The notes beneath the pieces were generated by a model. It made no database searches. It worked only from the letters and a program-made list of their open reading frames with translations, and had not been told where the DNA came from. Shown here piece after piece: positions 57,531-64,000 of a stretch of 64,000 nt of DNA. Both the position numbers and the translations under genes were made by a program. The first letter of the stretch is position 1. Each line of letters opens with the position of its first letter. This DNA comes from Isosphaera sp. (GTDB taxonomy: Bacteria > Planctomycetota > Planctomycetia > Gemmatales > Gemmataceae), in assembly GCA_013822345.1 (NCBI GenBank), contig PNKH01000019.1, positions 16,420-80,419 on the forward strand, given 5' to 3'.

Positions 57531-58330
57531 TCGGGGCGAAGCGAGGCGTAGTACGCGACCCCGTGCCCGGCGAGCAGGGCGTAGGTCGGCTCCGGCATGG
57601 CGTACAGCGGGCCGGTCCATGGGTGGAGGTACACGGCGCCGTCCGCCTGCAGGGCGCGGAGGCAGTCGTGGAACCGGCCGATCGTCGGGGCCGGGGACAG
57701 GGCGCGGTAGAGGTCCGGCAGCGGGCAGTCCTCGCCGGCGGAGCCGGACCAGTCGGCGAGCCGGGCCAGCACCGCCGCGGCCAGGTCGGGCTCCGCGTCG
57801 AGCACGGCGACCGCAACCGGGGCGGGTTCGGGTTCGAACTCCGGGCGAACCGCGACCGTCAGGGAGCGGGTGGGGAGGTCGCACCCGCTCCCTGACGGTC
57901 GCGGTTCGCCCGGCACCCGGACCCGCGCCGCGGCCACCGCCGGGAGCACCCGGGCGACCGCGTCCTTCAGCCCCTGGAGGTTGTCGGCCATCCGGCGGGC
58001 GGTGGCGAGGAGTTCGCCGACCTCGCCGCGCCGCGCCTCCAGCACCCGGACGAAGTCCTCCAGCACCTGCTTCGGGTTCACCTGCGCCAGGAGGAACTCC
58101 CACCCGGCGTCGGTCAGGGCGTACAGGTCGCGCGGGGTGCGGGCGGACGGGTCGGTGCCGGCGGCCCGGACCAGGTTCTCGGCGACGCACTTCTGGGCGG
58201 CCGGCCTGGCGGCGGCGGTGCTCGGGAAGAGGCCGGGGTCGGTCTTGCCGGCGAACAGCGGCAGCCCGCCCGGGTGGGCGGCGGCCCGGGCCAGGGCGTC
58301 GGTCAGCTGCTGGGTGAGCTTGTCGGCCAC
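57521..58330 (-). CDS. Partner of the P-loop ATPase; helical protein with an in-frame palindromic insert
   Basis: This 269-residue protein has a GTG start (ADKLTQQLTDALARAAAHPG). The N-terminal half looks like a winged-helix/PadR-like DNA-binding module (AAQKCVAENLVRAAGTD, PRDLYALTDAGWEFLLAQ), followed by a coiled-coil (FVRVLEARRGEVGELLATAR RMADNL). The second half, DLAAAVLARLADWSG...LPDLYRALSPAPTIGRFHDC and YLHPWTGPLYAMPEPTYALL, resembles a second winged-helix-like domain. Between halves is a stretch PGEPRPSGSG...TRSLTVAVRP coded by a palindrome (57841-57913). It is transcribed with the ATPase gene, 109 bases upstream. Confidence 0.75.
   Translation of the reverse strand: MADKLTQQLTDALARAAAHPGGLPLFAGKTDPGLFPSTAAARPAAQKCVAENLVRAAGTDPSARTPRDLYALTDAGWEFLLAQVNPKQVLEDFVRVLEARRGEVGELLATARRMADNLQGLKDAVARVLPAVAAARVRVPGEPRPSGSGCDLPTRSLTVAVRPEFEPEPAPVAVAVLDAEPDLAAAVLARLADWSGSAGEDCPLPDLYRALSPAPTIGRFHDCLRALQADGAVYLHPWTGPLYAMPEPTYALLAGHGVAYYASLRPEKG
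57841..57913. repeat. Palindromic element, family B, inside the ATPase partner gene
   Basis: Perfect 32-bp arms (CCGGGCGAACCGCGACCGTC AGGGAGCGGGTG and complement; given in two parts) flank a 9-base loop, in a linker of the partner protein. It is the same sequence family as intergenic copies at 12438 and 27509, so the insertion here is recent or maintained. Confidence 0.96.
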
Positions 58331-58454
58331 GGGTCCGCTTCCGTGCGGGTGCCAGGGTGGGAGTCGGCCGGCATGCTAGTCCGGACCGGCTCCCGGTTGC
58401 AACCCCGACCGCCGGGCGTCAAGATGGGCGCCACGACCCCACGGAGACCCGCCG

Positions 58455-59246
58455 ATGCCCGGACGACTTCTCGCCGGACTACTCCTCGCCCTCGTCACCG
58501 GCACCGCGGCGGCCCAGGACCCGCCCGACCTCCGCGGGTGGGAGTGGCACTTCCTGGCCAAGCGGCTCGGCCGGGCCGACGGCCTGCCGGACGCGGCGAC
58601 GTTCGACCGGCTGGTGGTCGACAGCCTGCGGGACGTGCACAACCGCGGGGCGGACCTGTACAACACGGCGAAGGACCACGTCGGGGCGTACCGGATGTAC
58701 CAGGGCGGGCTGCTCGCCGTCCGCCCGCTGCTGGGCCACCGCCCGGCCGCCCAGAAGCTGATCGACGACGGCCTGGCCGCCGCCGAGAAGGAGGCGAACC
58801 CGGCCCAGAAGGCGTTCAAGCTGCACGAAGCGATCGAGGCGGTGCGGGCGGACCTGAAGACCTCCGCCAAGGCGGCCGAGGTCGCCCCGGCCCCGCGGCC
58901 GAAGGACGCCGGCCAGAAGCCGGACGGCGGGAAGAAGCCGGCCGGCCCGCCCCAGCCGGTCGGGGCGAAGGCGGACGGCACCTCCGGGCGGGTGACGCTC
59001 AAGGGGAAGCCGCTGGCCGCCGGCGACGTGACGCTGGTGTCGGTCGACCGGCGGCTGCCGGTGGTGCTCACCGCCGCGGTCCAGGCGGACGGGACCTACG
59101 CGTTCGCCAACCCGGTGCCGCCGGGCAAGTACGTGGTGGTGGTGACCGGGAAGGGGATCCCCGAGAAGTACCAGACGACGACCACGTCGGGGCTGACGGC
59201 GGAGGTGAAGGCCGGGGCCAACGTGCTCGACCTGGAGTTGAAGTGA
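58455..59246 (+). CDS. Secreted protein with C-terminal carboxypeptidase-regulatory-like domain
   Basis: This 263-residue protein has a signal peptide (LLAGLLLALVTGTAAAQD), a helical N-terminal part (FDRLVVDSLRDVHNRGADLY, AAQKLIDDGLAAAEKEANPA) and a Lys/Pro linker. The last 80 residues are a beta-sandwich of the carboxypeptidase-regulatory type (SGRVTLKGKPLAAGDVTLVS, DGTYAFANPVPPGKYVVVVTG). Such domains are frequent in planctomycete exported proteins. Function is unknown. It is convergent with the phosphatase gene, with a family-D element in the gap. Confidence 0.82.
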   Translation: MPGRLLAGLLLALVTGTAAAQDPPDLRGWEWHFLAKRLGRADGLPDAATFDRLVVDSLRDVHNRGADLYNTAKDHVGAYRMYQGGLLAVRPLLGHRPAAQKLIDDGLAAAEKEANPAQKAFKLHEAIEAVRADLKTSAKAAEVAPAPRPKDAGQKPDGGKKPAGPPQPVGAKADGTSGRVTLKGKPLAAGDVTLVSVDRRLPVVLTAAVQADGTYAFANPVPPGKYVVVVTGKGIPEKYQTTTTSGLTAEVKAGANVLDLELK

Positions 59247-59254
59247 CGGCGGTC

Positions 59255-59373
59255 TTTCCTGGACCGCGGCCGTCCCGGCCGCTGCCGCCGAGGTGGTGGA
59301 GGTCGACGGTTCCCCCGAAAGCGACCCGCCCCGCGTCGGTGGAGCGGCCGGGACGGCCGCGGTCCAGAGGAAA
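59255..59373. repeat. Palindromic element, family D (long form)
   Basis: Outer arms TTTCCTGGACCGCGGCCGTC and complement (right arm has a 2-base AG insertion), about 30 bp each, enclose a core of about 60 bases. The core, read on the minus strand (CGGGGGAACCG and flanks), matches the core of the copy at 60042-60156. It is in the convergent gap between 59246 and 59377. Confidence 0.92.
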
Positions 59374-59376
59374 CCG

Positions 59377-60033
59377 TCACGCCTGCGTCTTAAGCGGGTC
59401 CGGGGCGGCGGCCGCGTTCACCGCCGCGACCGGCGGCGGCACCGCCAAAAGCCAGTTCGCCCGCCACCCGCCCCCGTCCGACACCAACTCGCTCACCGCC
59501 AGGTTCGGGATCTTGCCGACGCTCACCCAATCCGCCGGCCCCTTGCCCGGCAGCAGGCTCAGCAGCAGCACCTTGCACACCACCCCGTGGCAGACGACCG
59601 CCACCCGCCCGCCGGGGTGGGCGCCGGCCGCCCGCCGGAACGCCGGCACCACCCGGTCGCGCAGCTCGTCGAACGACTCCATCCCGGGGTACGCGTAGGC
59701 GGTGTCGCCGGCCAGCCACCGGGAGATCGTCTCGTCCCACACCCGGTCGGCCTCCGGCCGCGGCATCGCGGCGAGCGGCCCGACCCGCCGCTCGTGCAGC
59801 AGCGGCTCGATCCGGTGCGGCACCCCGCACGCCGCCGCGATCGGGGCGGCCGTGTCCCGGGCGCGGATCATCCCGGACGACACCACCGCCGTCGGCCGCA
59901 GCGCCGCGAACCACCCGGCCGCGGCCGCGGCCTGGCGGCGGCCGTGCTCCCCGAGGTCGACATCCGACTCCGCCCCGTGGAACCGGGTCGGGGCGGCGGT
60001 CTCGGCGTGGCGGGCGAGCCAGATCGTCGTCAT
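59377..60033 (-). CDS. Histidine phosphatase family protein
   Basis: This 218-residue phosphoglycerate-mutase-like protein has the catalytic N-terminal RHG-type motif WLARHAETAAP (RHA), the conserved Arg region ARDTAAPIAAACGV, HERRVGPLA with an acid/His site, and the second catalytic His in VAVVCHGVVCKVLLL. It may be a phosphatase rather than a mutase. Substrates cannot be predicted. The start is the ATG at MTTIWLARH. Its two flanks each have a family-D element. Confidence 0.92.
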   Translation of the reverse strand: MTTIWLARHAETAAPTRFHGAESDVDLGEHGRRQAAAAAGWFAALRPTAVVSSGMIRARDTAAPIAAACGVPHRIEPLLHERRVGPLAAMPRPEADRVWDETISRWLAGDTAYAYPGMESFDELRDRVVPAFRRAAGAHPGGRVAVVCHGVVCKVLLLSLLPGKGPADWVSVGKIPNLAVSELVSDGGGWRANWLLAVPPPVAAVNAAAAPDPLKTQA

Positions 60034-60041
60034 GGGGCGTC

Positions 60042-60156
60042 TTCCTGGAGCGCGGCCGTCCCGGCCGCTCCACCGACACGCAGCGGGTTGCTTCCGGGGG
60101 AACCGCCGGCCGCAACGACCGCGGTAGCGGCGGCCGGGACGGCCGCGCTCCAGGAA
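60042..60156. repeat. Palindromic element, family D (long form, opposite orientation)
   Basis: Arms TTCCTGGAGCGCGGCCGTCC... and complement, about 28 bp, enclose a core with CCACCGAC...GCGGGTTGCTTCCGG GGGAACCG (given in parts) that matches the reverse-complement core of the copy at 59255. It lies in the 128-base gap between 60033 and 60162, so this phosphatase gene has one copy on each side in opposite orientation. Confidence 0.92.
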
Positions 60157-60161
60157 GGCCG

Positions 60162-60944
60162 TCAGTTCCCGTTGTCGGGGCCGGCCTTCGGGTCGGCCGG
60201 GCGGGGCCGGGGCGGGCCGGCCGGCTGCATCCCGCCCTCCAGCCGGGCCAGCTTCTCCCGGCAGTCCTGCAGCCCCTTCTGCAGCTCCTTCAGGGCGTCC
60301 TCGACGTGCCGGTACTGGGCGTCGCGGTGGGCCTTCCGCTCCAGGTCGGCGGCCCGGTTCCGGTCCTGCTCCTGGGTGGTCCGGGCCAGGTCCTCGCGGA
60401 CCGCCTTGAGGTCGGCGGCGGCGGCCGCCACCTTCTCCCGCAGCCCGTCCAACCCGGCCACCTCCTTCCGCACCCCCTCCAGCCCGGCGAGGCGGTCCTT
60501 GACCACCTCCAGGGCGGCCGCGTCCCGCTTCAGCGCCTCGGCCCCGGCCGCCGCGTCCTTGCGCAGCCCGTCGACCGCGGCGGCGGCCGCGTTCACCCGC
60601 TCCCGCAGCCCCTCGTGGTCGCCCCGGAGGGCGTCGAGGGACCGGATCCGCTCGTACTGGGTGCTGGTGCGGGCGTTGAACTCGTCCTTCCGGACGAGGT
60701 CGGCCCGGGCCTCCCGCTCCCGGTTCAGCTCGTTCCGCAGGTCGGTGATGTTCGACGAGATGCTGTTGTACAGGGTGAGGACCCCGAGCGCGACCATGCT
60801 CAGGATGGTGCCGCCGAACACCCGCCAGAACAGCGACACCCGCTCGTCCCCGGGCTCGCCCGCCCGGAGCGGCTGGGCCGCCCGCACCGCCTCGGCCGCC
60901 GCCCCCTCCCGCTCCTCGTCCGCCCCGTAGCGCTTCTGCAGCAC
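60162..60944 (-). CDS. Single-TM coiled-coil protein
   Basis: This 260-residue protein has a cytoplasmic acidic N-terminus (RYGADEEREGAAAEAVRAAQ), one TM helix (VFGGTILSMVALGVLTLY) at about residues 43-60, and then a long Ala/Leu-rich coiled coil with heptads (VRKDEFNARTS, LRERVNAAAAAVDGLRKDAA, LDGLREKVAAAAADLKAVRE) and a Pro-rich end. No family is recognised. The coil would extend about 25 nm into the periplasm, a spacer or tether role. The gene has normal GC3 bias. Confidence 0.75.
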   Translation of the reverse strand: MLQKRYGADEEREGAAAEAVRAAQPLRAGEPGDERVSLFWRVFGGTILSMVALGVLTLYNSISSNITDLRNELNREREARADLVRKDEFNARTSTQYERIRSLDALRGDHEGLRERVNAAAAAVDGLRKDAAAGAEALKRDAAALEVVKDRLAGLEGVRKEVAGLDGLREKVAAAAADLKAVREDLARTTQEQDRNRAADLERKAHRDAQYRHVEDALKELQKGLQDCREKLARLEGGMQPAGPPRPRPADPKAGPDNGN

Positions 60945-61111
60945 GGCGTCCTACCCCCAAGAACCGGGCCGTCGTCCGGTGACGGCGCGAAGGTGAGAAA
61001 TCTCGGAAGGGTGGGGCATAGCGGGGGTCCCCCCGCCCCGCAACCCGACCCCCGGGACGCGGGCGAACGGCGGGGCGGCGGGGACTTGCGCCGCCGACGG
61101 CGGCCGCGGCG

Positions 61112-62959
61112 TCACTTCTTCGGCTTCGCCAGCCACTCCTTCCAGGCGGTTGCGGCCAGCGCCTTCTCCCCGGCGGTGGCGTTGACGGCCGGGCCGAAGT
61201 CCTCCCCGGTCAGGCTCTTCAGCCCGGCCCGGGCGGCCCGGACCACCAGGTCCTCGTCGTCCCCGAGGGCGGCGATCAGGTCCGGGACGTGGGCCGGGTC
61301 GTCCTTCATCGCCATCGCCAGCACCGCCCCGCGGCGCAGCTCCGGCTCCTCCGCCTTCGCCATCCCCCGCAGGGTCCCGGCGGTCATCCGGCAGAGCCGC
61401 TCGGCCAGCGCCTGCCGGGCGTCCCGCCGCCGGTCCCCGTCCAGCCGGGTGACCGCCGCCACCAGGGCCTCGGTGTACACCGCCCCCTTCGTGTCCCGGA
61501 GTTGCTTCAGGACGGCCGCCCAGTCCTTCTCGCCGGACCTGAGGAGTTGGTTCGCCAGGGTGGCGACCTCGCTCCCGGCCGGGCCGGCGAGGACCGGCGG
61601 CGGGGCGGCCGGGTCGGGCTTGCCGGGGACGACGGCGGCCGGGCCGGTCTTCGGGTCGGCGGCGGCCGGCTGGCCGGCCCGCATCTCGGTCGTCGCCTCC
61701 TTCTGCACCCGCCCGGACAGGTCCCGGGCGAGGTTCGACTTGCACAGGAACAGGACCGCGAACGCGGTGTTCGCTTCCGTCCCGTAGAACTCCGACCCGC
61801 CCCACGACCCGTCCGGCCGCTGGGCGAGGACCAGGGTGTGCGACCCGGCCGCGTGCCAGTCCACCCCGCCGATCTTGTCCAGCCCGTACACCACCCCGAC
61901 CCGCTCGACCGACCAGAAGAAGTACAGGTCGTCCGCCCCGTGGGACGCGGGCTTCGGGTCCTGGCTCAGGACCAGCGCCCCGCGGCCGCGGCGGGCGGAG
62001 TCGGCGAGGTGGGCCCCGAGGCCGCGCAGCGCGTTCAGGACCGGCACGTCCCGGGGGTCGGCCGGGCGCGGCTTCTTCGGGTCCGGCTTCGCCTCGTCCT
62101 TCGGGGGCGGGTTGAAGAACGGGTCGTCCGGCCCCTTCTTCGGCTCCTTCGGCCCGCCGGGCCCGTCCTTCTTCGGCGGGTCCTTCAGGGCCCGCTCCTC
62201 CCGCCGGGCGATCCCGGTGGCCAGGCCGATCAGCCCGGCGCAGTGCATGGACGGGCTGCCCGGGGTGTGGGTCACGTACTCCCACCCGCCGGTGGCCGCC
62301 ACCTGGGTGGCGAGGAACCGCTGCCCGACCCGGTCCAGGGCCGGGTCGGTCCACTCGGCCGGGAGCCCGTGCTTGCGGGACAGCCAGACGGCCATCACCG
62401 CGAACTGGGTGTTCGAGTTGTCCTCCTCGACCGGGTCGCCCGGGCGGCCCGCCCCGATGGCCCGGGCGTACTTCTCCACCTCCGGGTGGAGCTTCCCGCC
62501 GGCCGCCGGCTTCAGCCCCCGGAGCGGCCTCAGTTGCTCCTCGGTGGCCGCCGGGCCGCACGGGTACCCCCACCCGCCCCGGGGCCCCTGCCCGGCCAGC
62601 AGGCGGGCGGCCAGGGCCTGGATCAGCGGCTCGTCGGCCGGCTCCCCGTACCGGTCCAGGTACATCAGGCTGAGGGCGACGCTGTACGTCTGGGTCTGGC
62701 TCAGGGCCGCGTCCCGGACGGCGGCGGTGATCGCCTTGACCGCCGGGTCGTTCCCCGGCACCCCGGCCTCCAGCAGGGCCAGCCCGGTCAGGGCGGTGCC
62801 CCCGCCCCCGTGCGCCCCGCCCCCGCCGTCCTTCCCGTGCCGGCCGCGGAGCCAGTCCGTCCCCTTCTTGATCGCGGCGTCGATCTGCCGCTGGTCGGCG
62901 GCGGCGGCCCCGGCGGGGGCGAGCAGGAGCCCGGCCAACAGGCCGGCGGCGAGGCGCAT
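61112..62959 (-). CDS. Exported squalene-cyclase-like repeat protein with C-terminal HEAT repeats
   Basis: This 615-residue protein has a signal peptide (MRLAAGLLAGLLLAPAGAAA), then alpha/alpha-barrel repeats of the prenyltransferase/squalene cyclase type (IDAAIKKGTDWLRGRHGKDG, ALTGLALLEAGV, LIQALAARLLAGQGPRGGWG, WLSRKHGLP, FLATQVAATGGWEYV). A charged Lys/Pro linker (KKDGPGGPKEPKKGPDDPFF) is inserted near 225-265. HEAT-like pairs follow (LRRGAVLAMAMKDDPAHVPD LIAALGDDEDLVVRAARAGL). There are no DXDD-type acid motifs, so it is likely not a cyclase but a structural/secreted homologue common in planctomycetes. Confidence 0.8.
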   Translation of the reverse strand: MRLAAGLLAGLLLAPAGAAAADQRQIDAAIKKGTDWLRGRHGKDGGGGAHGGGGTALTGLALLEAGVPGNDPAVKAITAAVRDAALSQTQTYSVALSLMYLDRYGEPADEPLIQALAARLLAGQGPRGGWGYPCGPAATEEQLRPLRGLKPAAGGKLHPEVEKYARAIGAGRPGDPVEEDNSNTQFAVMAVWLSRKHGLPAEWTDPALDRVGQRFLATQVAATGGWEYVTHTPGSPSMHCAGLIGLATGIARREERALKDPPKKDGPGGPKEPKKGPDDPFFNPPPKDEAKPDPKKPRPADPRDVPVLNALRGLGAHLADSARRGRGALVLSQDPKPASHGADDLYFFWSVERVGVVYGLDKIGGVDWHAAGSHTLVLAQRPDGSWGGSEFYGTEANTAFAVLFLCKSNLARDLSGRVQKEATTEMRAGQPAAADPKTGPAAVVPGKPDPAAPPPVLAGPAGSEVATLANQLLRSGEKDWAAVLKQLRDTKGAVYTEALVAAVTRLDGDRRRDARQALAERLCRMTAGTLRGMAKAEEPELRRGAVLAMAMKDDPAHVPDLIAALGDDEDLVVRAARAGLKSLTGEDFGPAVNATAGEKALAATAWKEWLAKPKK

Positions 62960-63049
62960 GGGTCGACCCTCGGGTGGGAGCCGCGCACGGGGGGACACGG
63001 ACAGTCTAACACGCCCGCCCGCCGGCGGCGACGGGCAACCCGGCCGGGG

Positions 63050-63125
63050 CAGGGCCGTTGGGTTCGTGAGGTCGGGTGGTCCGGGAGCGGGTGCGACACC
63101 CCCCGCCGAGAACGAAACGGCCCTG
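63050..63125. repeat. Palindromic element, family N (without the B palindrome)
   Basis: Outer arms CAGGGCCGTTGGGTTC (63050-63065) and GAACGAAACGGCCCTG (63110-63125) share sequence with the N element at 27485-27627. Only a short piece of B (GGGAGCGGGTGCGACACCCC) remains inside. It lies in the 247-base divergent gap between 62959 and 63207. Confidence 0.85.
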
Positions 63126-63206
63126 CCCGCCGGGGCTTGTTCCTTGTCCGCCCGCGGCCGATCCGGTATCCTTCACGTTCGCACCGGTCGGCCGCCGGAG
63201 TGACCC

Positions 63207-63956
63207 ATGACCGACCACGACCTGACCCGCGCCGCCGACTGGCTCCGGCTCGCCGACCGCGTCTGCGTCCTGACCGGGGCCGGCGTCTCGGCCGAGAGCG
63301 GGGTGCCGACGTTCCGGGCCGCCGACGGGCTGTGGGAGGGCCACGCGATCGAGGACGTGGCCAGCCCCGGCGGGTGGGACCGCGACCCCGACCTGGTGTG
63401 GCAGTTTTACAACGCCCGCCGGGAGAACGTCGGCACCGTGAGGCCGAACCCCGGGCACCACGCCCTGGTGGAACTCGAGCGCCGCTGGGGCGACCGGTTC
63501 ACCCTCGTCACCCAGAACGTGGACGGGCTGCACCGGGACGCCGGCAGCCGGAACCTGCTGGAGATCCACGGCAGCCTGCGGCGGACCCGGTGCCTCGGGT
63601 GCCGGGCGGTCGCCGACCGCGGGCTGGACCCGCTCGGCCCGGCCCCGCGCTGCCCCGACTGCGGCGGCCGCCTCCGCCCGGACATCGTCTGGTTCGGCGA
63701 GGCGTTGCCGGAGGACGTGTGGGAGCCGGCGCTGGAGGCCGCCTACGGGTGCGACGTGCTGCTGGTCGTCGGCACCTCGGCGGTCGTCCACCCGGCCGCG
63801 TCGCTGATCCCGGTGGCGAAGCGGCGGCGGCACCCGGCGGCGAAGGTGGTCGAGGTGAACCTGACCGAGACGGAGGCGAGCCGGCTCGCGGACATCGGCC
63901 TGTACGGCCCGTCCGGGGTGGTGCTGCCGAAGCTGGTAGAGCGGCTCGGCTCGTAG
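63207..63956 (+). CDS. cobB: NAD-dependent deacylase (sirtuin)
   Basis: This 249-residue sirtuin has VCVLTGAGVSAESGVPTFRA (NAD binding), FTLVTQNVDGLHRDAGS and LLEIHGSLRRTRC with the catalytic His, two zinc CXXC pairs (CLGCRA...CPDCGG), and VVGTSAVVHPAA. It removes acyl groups from lysines using NAD+ (class III; subtype with CobB/SIRT5 not certain). The start ATG MTDHDLTRAADWL is at the family N-terminus. The TAG stop (63954-63956) is the first triplet of an E-type repeat cut by the window edge. Confidence 0.95.
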   Translation: MTDHDLTRAADWLRLADRVCVLTGAGVSAESGVPTFRAADGLWEGHAIEDVASPGGWDRDPDLVWQFYNARRENVGTVRPNPGHHALVELERRWGDRFTLVTQNVDGLHRDAGSRNLLEIHGSLRRTRCLGCRAVADRGLDPLGPAPRCPDCGGRLRPDIVWFGEALPEDVWEPALEAAYGCDVLLVVGTSAVVHPAASLIPVAKRRRHPAAKVVEVNLTETEASRLADIGLYGPSGVVLPKLVERLGS

Positions 63957-64000
63957 GGTGGGCCGAGCGGGCGCTCCGCCGGCGAATCCCACCACGGGAA
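63954..64000. repeat. Cloverleaf palindromic element, family E (cut by window end)
   Basis: The left half TAGGGTGGGCCGAG, a side hairpin (GCGGGCG-CTC-CGCCGGC, one mismatch) and GAATCCCACC are visible; the rest is outside the window. It begins in the stop codon of the sirtuin gene, as at nuoC and pyrD. Confidence 0.9.

Overview
The window is chromosomal DNA from a very GC-rich planctomycete, most likely a member of the Gemmataceae. The evidence is the gene content: a Ser/Thr kinase with kinesin-light-chain-type TPRs preceded by an ECF sigma factor, a DUF1501 protein, a DUF1559 pseudopilin-like protein, a BBP7-type outer-membrane barrel, a TIGR02996 protein, a PEP-CTERM protein, LL-diaminopimelate aminotransferase, and the methanofuran genes mfnF/mfnE. 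Third codon positions are almost all G or C. Genes are dense, on both strands, in short runs of one to four. No tRNA, rRNA, CRISPR array, transposase or phage module was seen.

Layout. 1-7.2 kb: tail of a TPR kinase, nuoB, a sugar porter, an ECF sigma factor and a complete TPR Ser/Thr kinase. 7.2-14.8 kb: two FkbM methyltransferases, nuoC, a BBP7 barrel, a PEP-CTERM protein, a Lys-rich secreted peptide, pyrD, a hypothetical protein and a Dabb protein. 14.9-25.7 kb: a small protein/aspartyl-protease pair, lipoate ligase, a membrane protein pair, a di-haem oxidoreductase, DUF1501, a TIM-barrel isomerase, ilvE, a Uma2 protein, rsmH, DUF4337 and a Tat-exported superoxide dismutase. 25.8-39.6 kb: a pseudopilin-like protein, peroxiredoxin, a TIGR02996 protein coupled to a transglutaminase-like protein, an alcohol dehydrogenase coupled to an MFS transporter, two small hypothetical genes, dapL, and four secreted proteins including an M23 peptidase. 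39.6-48.6 kb: an Hsp70-family protein, mfnF-mfnE, a tandem alpha/beta hydrolase, a YbhB-like protein, a HEAT/TPR protein and a HEPN-like two-gene unit. 48.6-64 kb: a Tricorn-type S41 protease, an EF-hand protein, folC, an uncharacterised P-loop ATPase with a partner protein, a histidine phosphatase, a coiled-coil membrane protein, a squalene-cyclase-like repeat protein and a sirtuin.

The most unusual property is a dense population of palindromic elements in at least a dozen sequence families. They have perfect or near-perfect arms of about 25-41 bp, and most sit directly 3' of a stop codon; some supply the stop itself. At least five lie in frame inside protein-coding genes (DUF1559, alcohol dehydrogenase, Hsp70, the P-loop ATPase and its partner). 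One of these is flanked by an 8-bp direct repeat that looks like a target-site duplication. One family (TAGGGTGGGCCGAG...) can fold into a four-way cloverleaf whose side arms differ between copies by compensatory changes. I regard this as a mobile, structured, protein-tolerated repeat system similar in style to Rickettsia palindromic elements, though that is inference. The ATPase plus partner operon at 55.1-58.3 kb, which carries three such elements, is the best candidate for an undescribed protein system.
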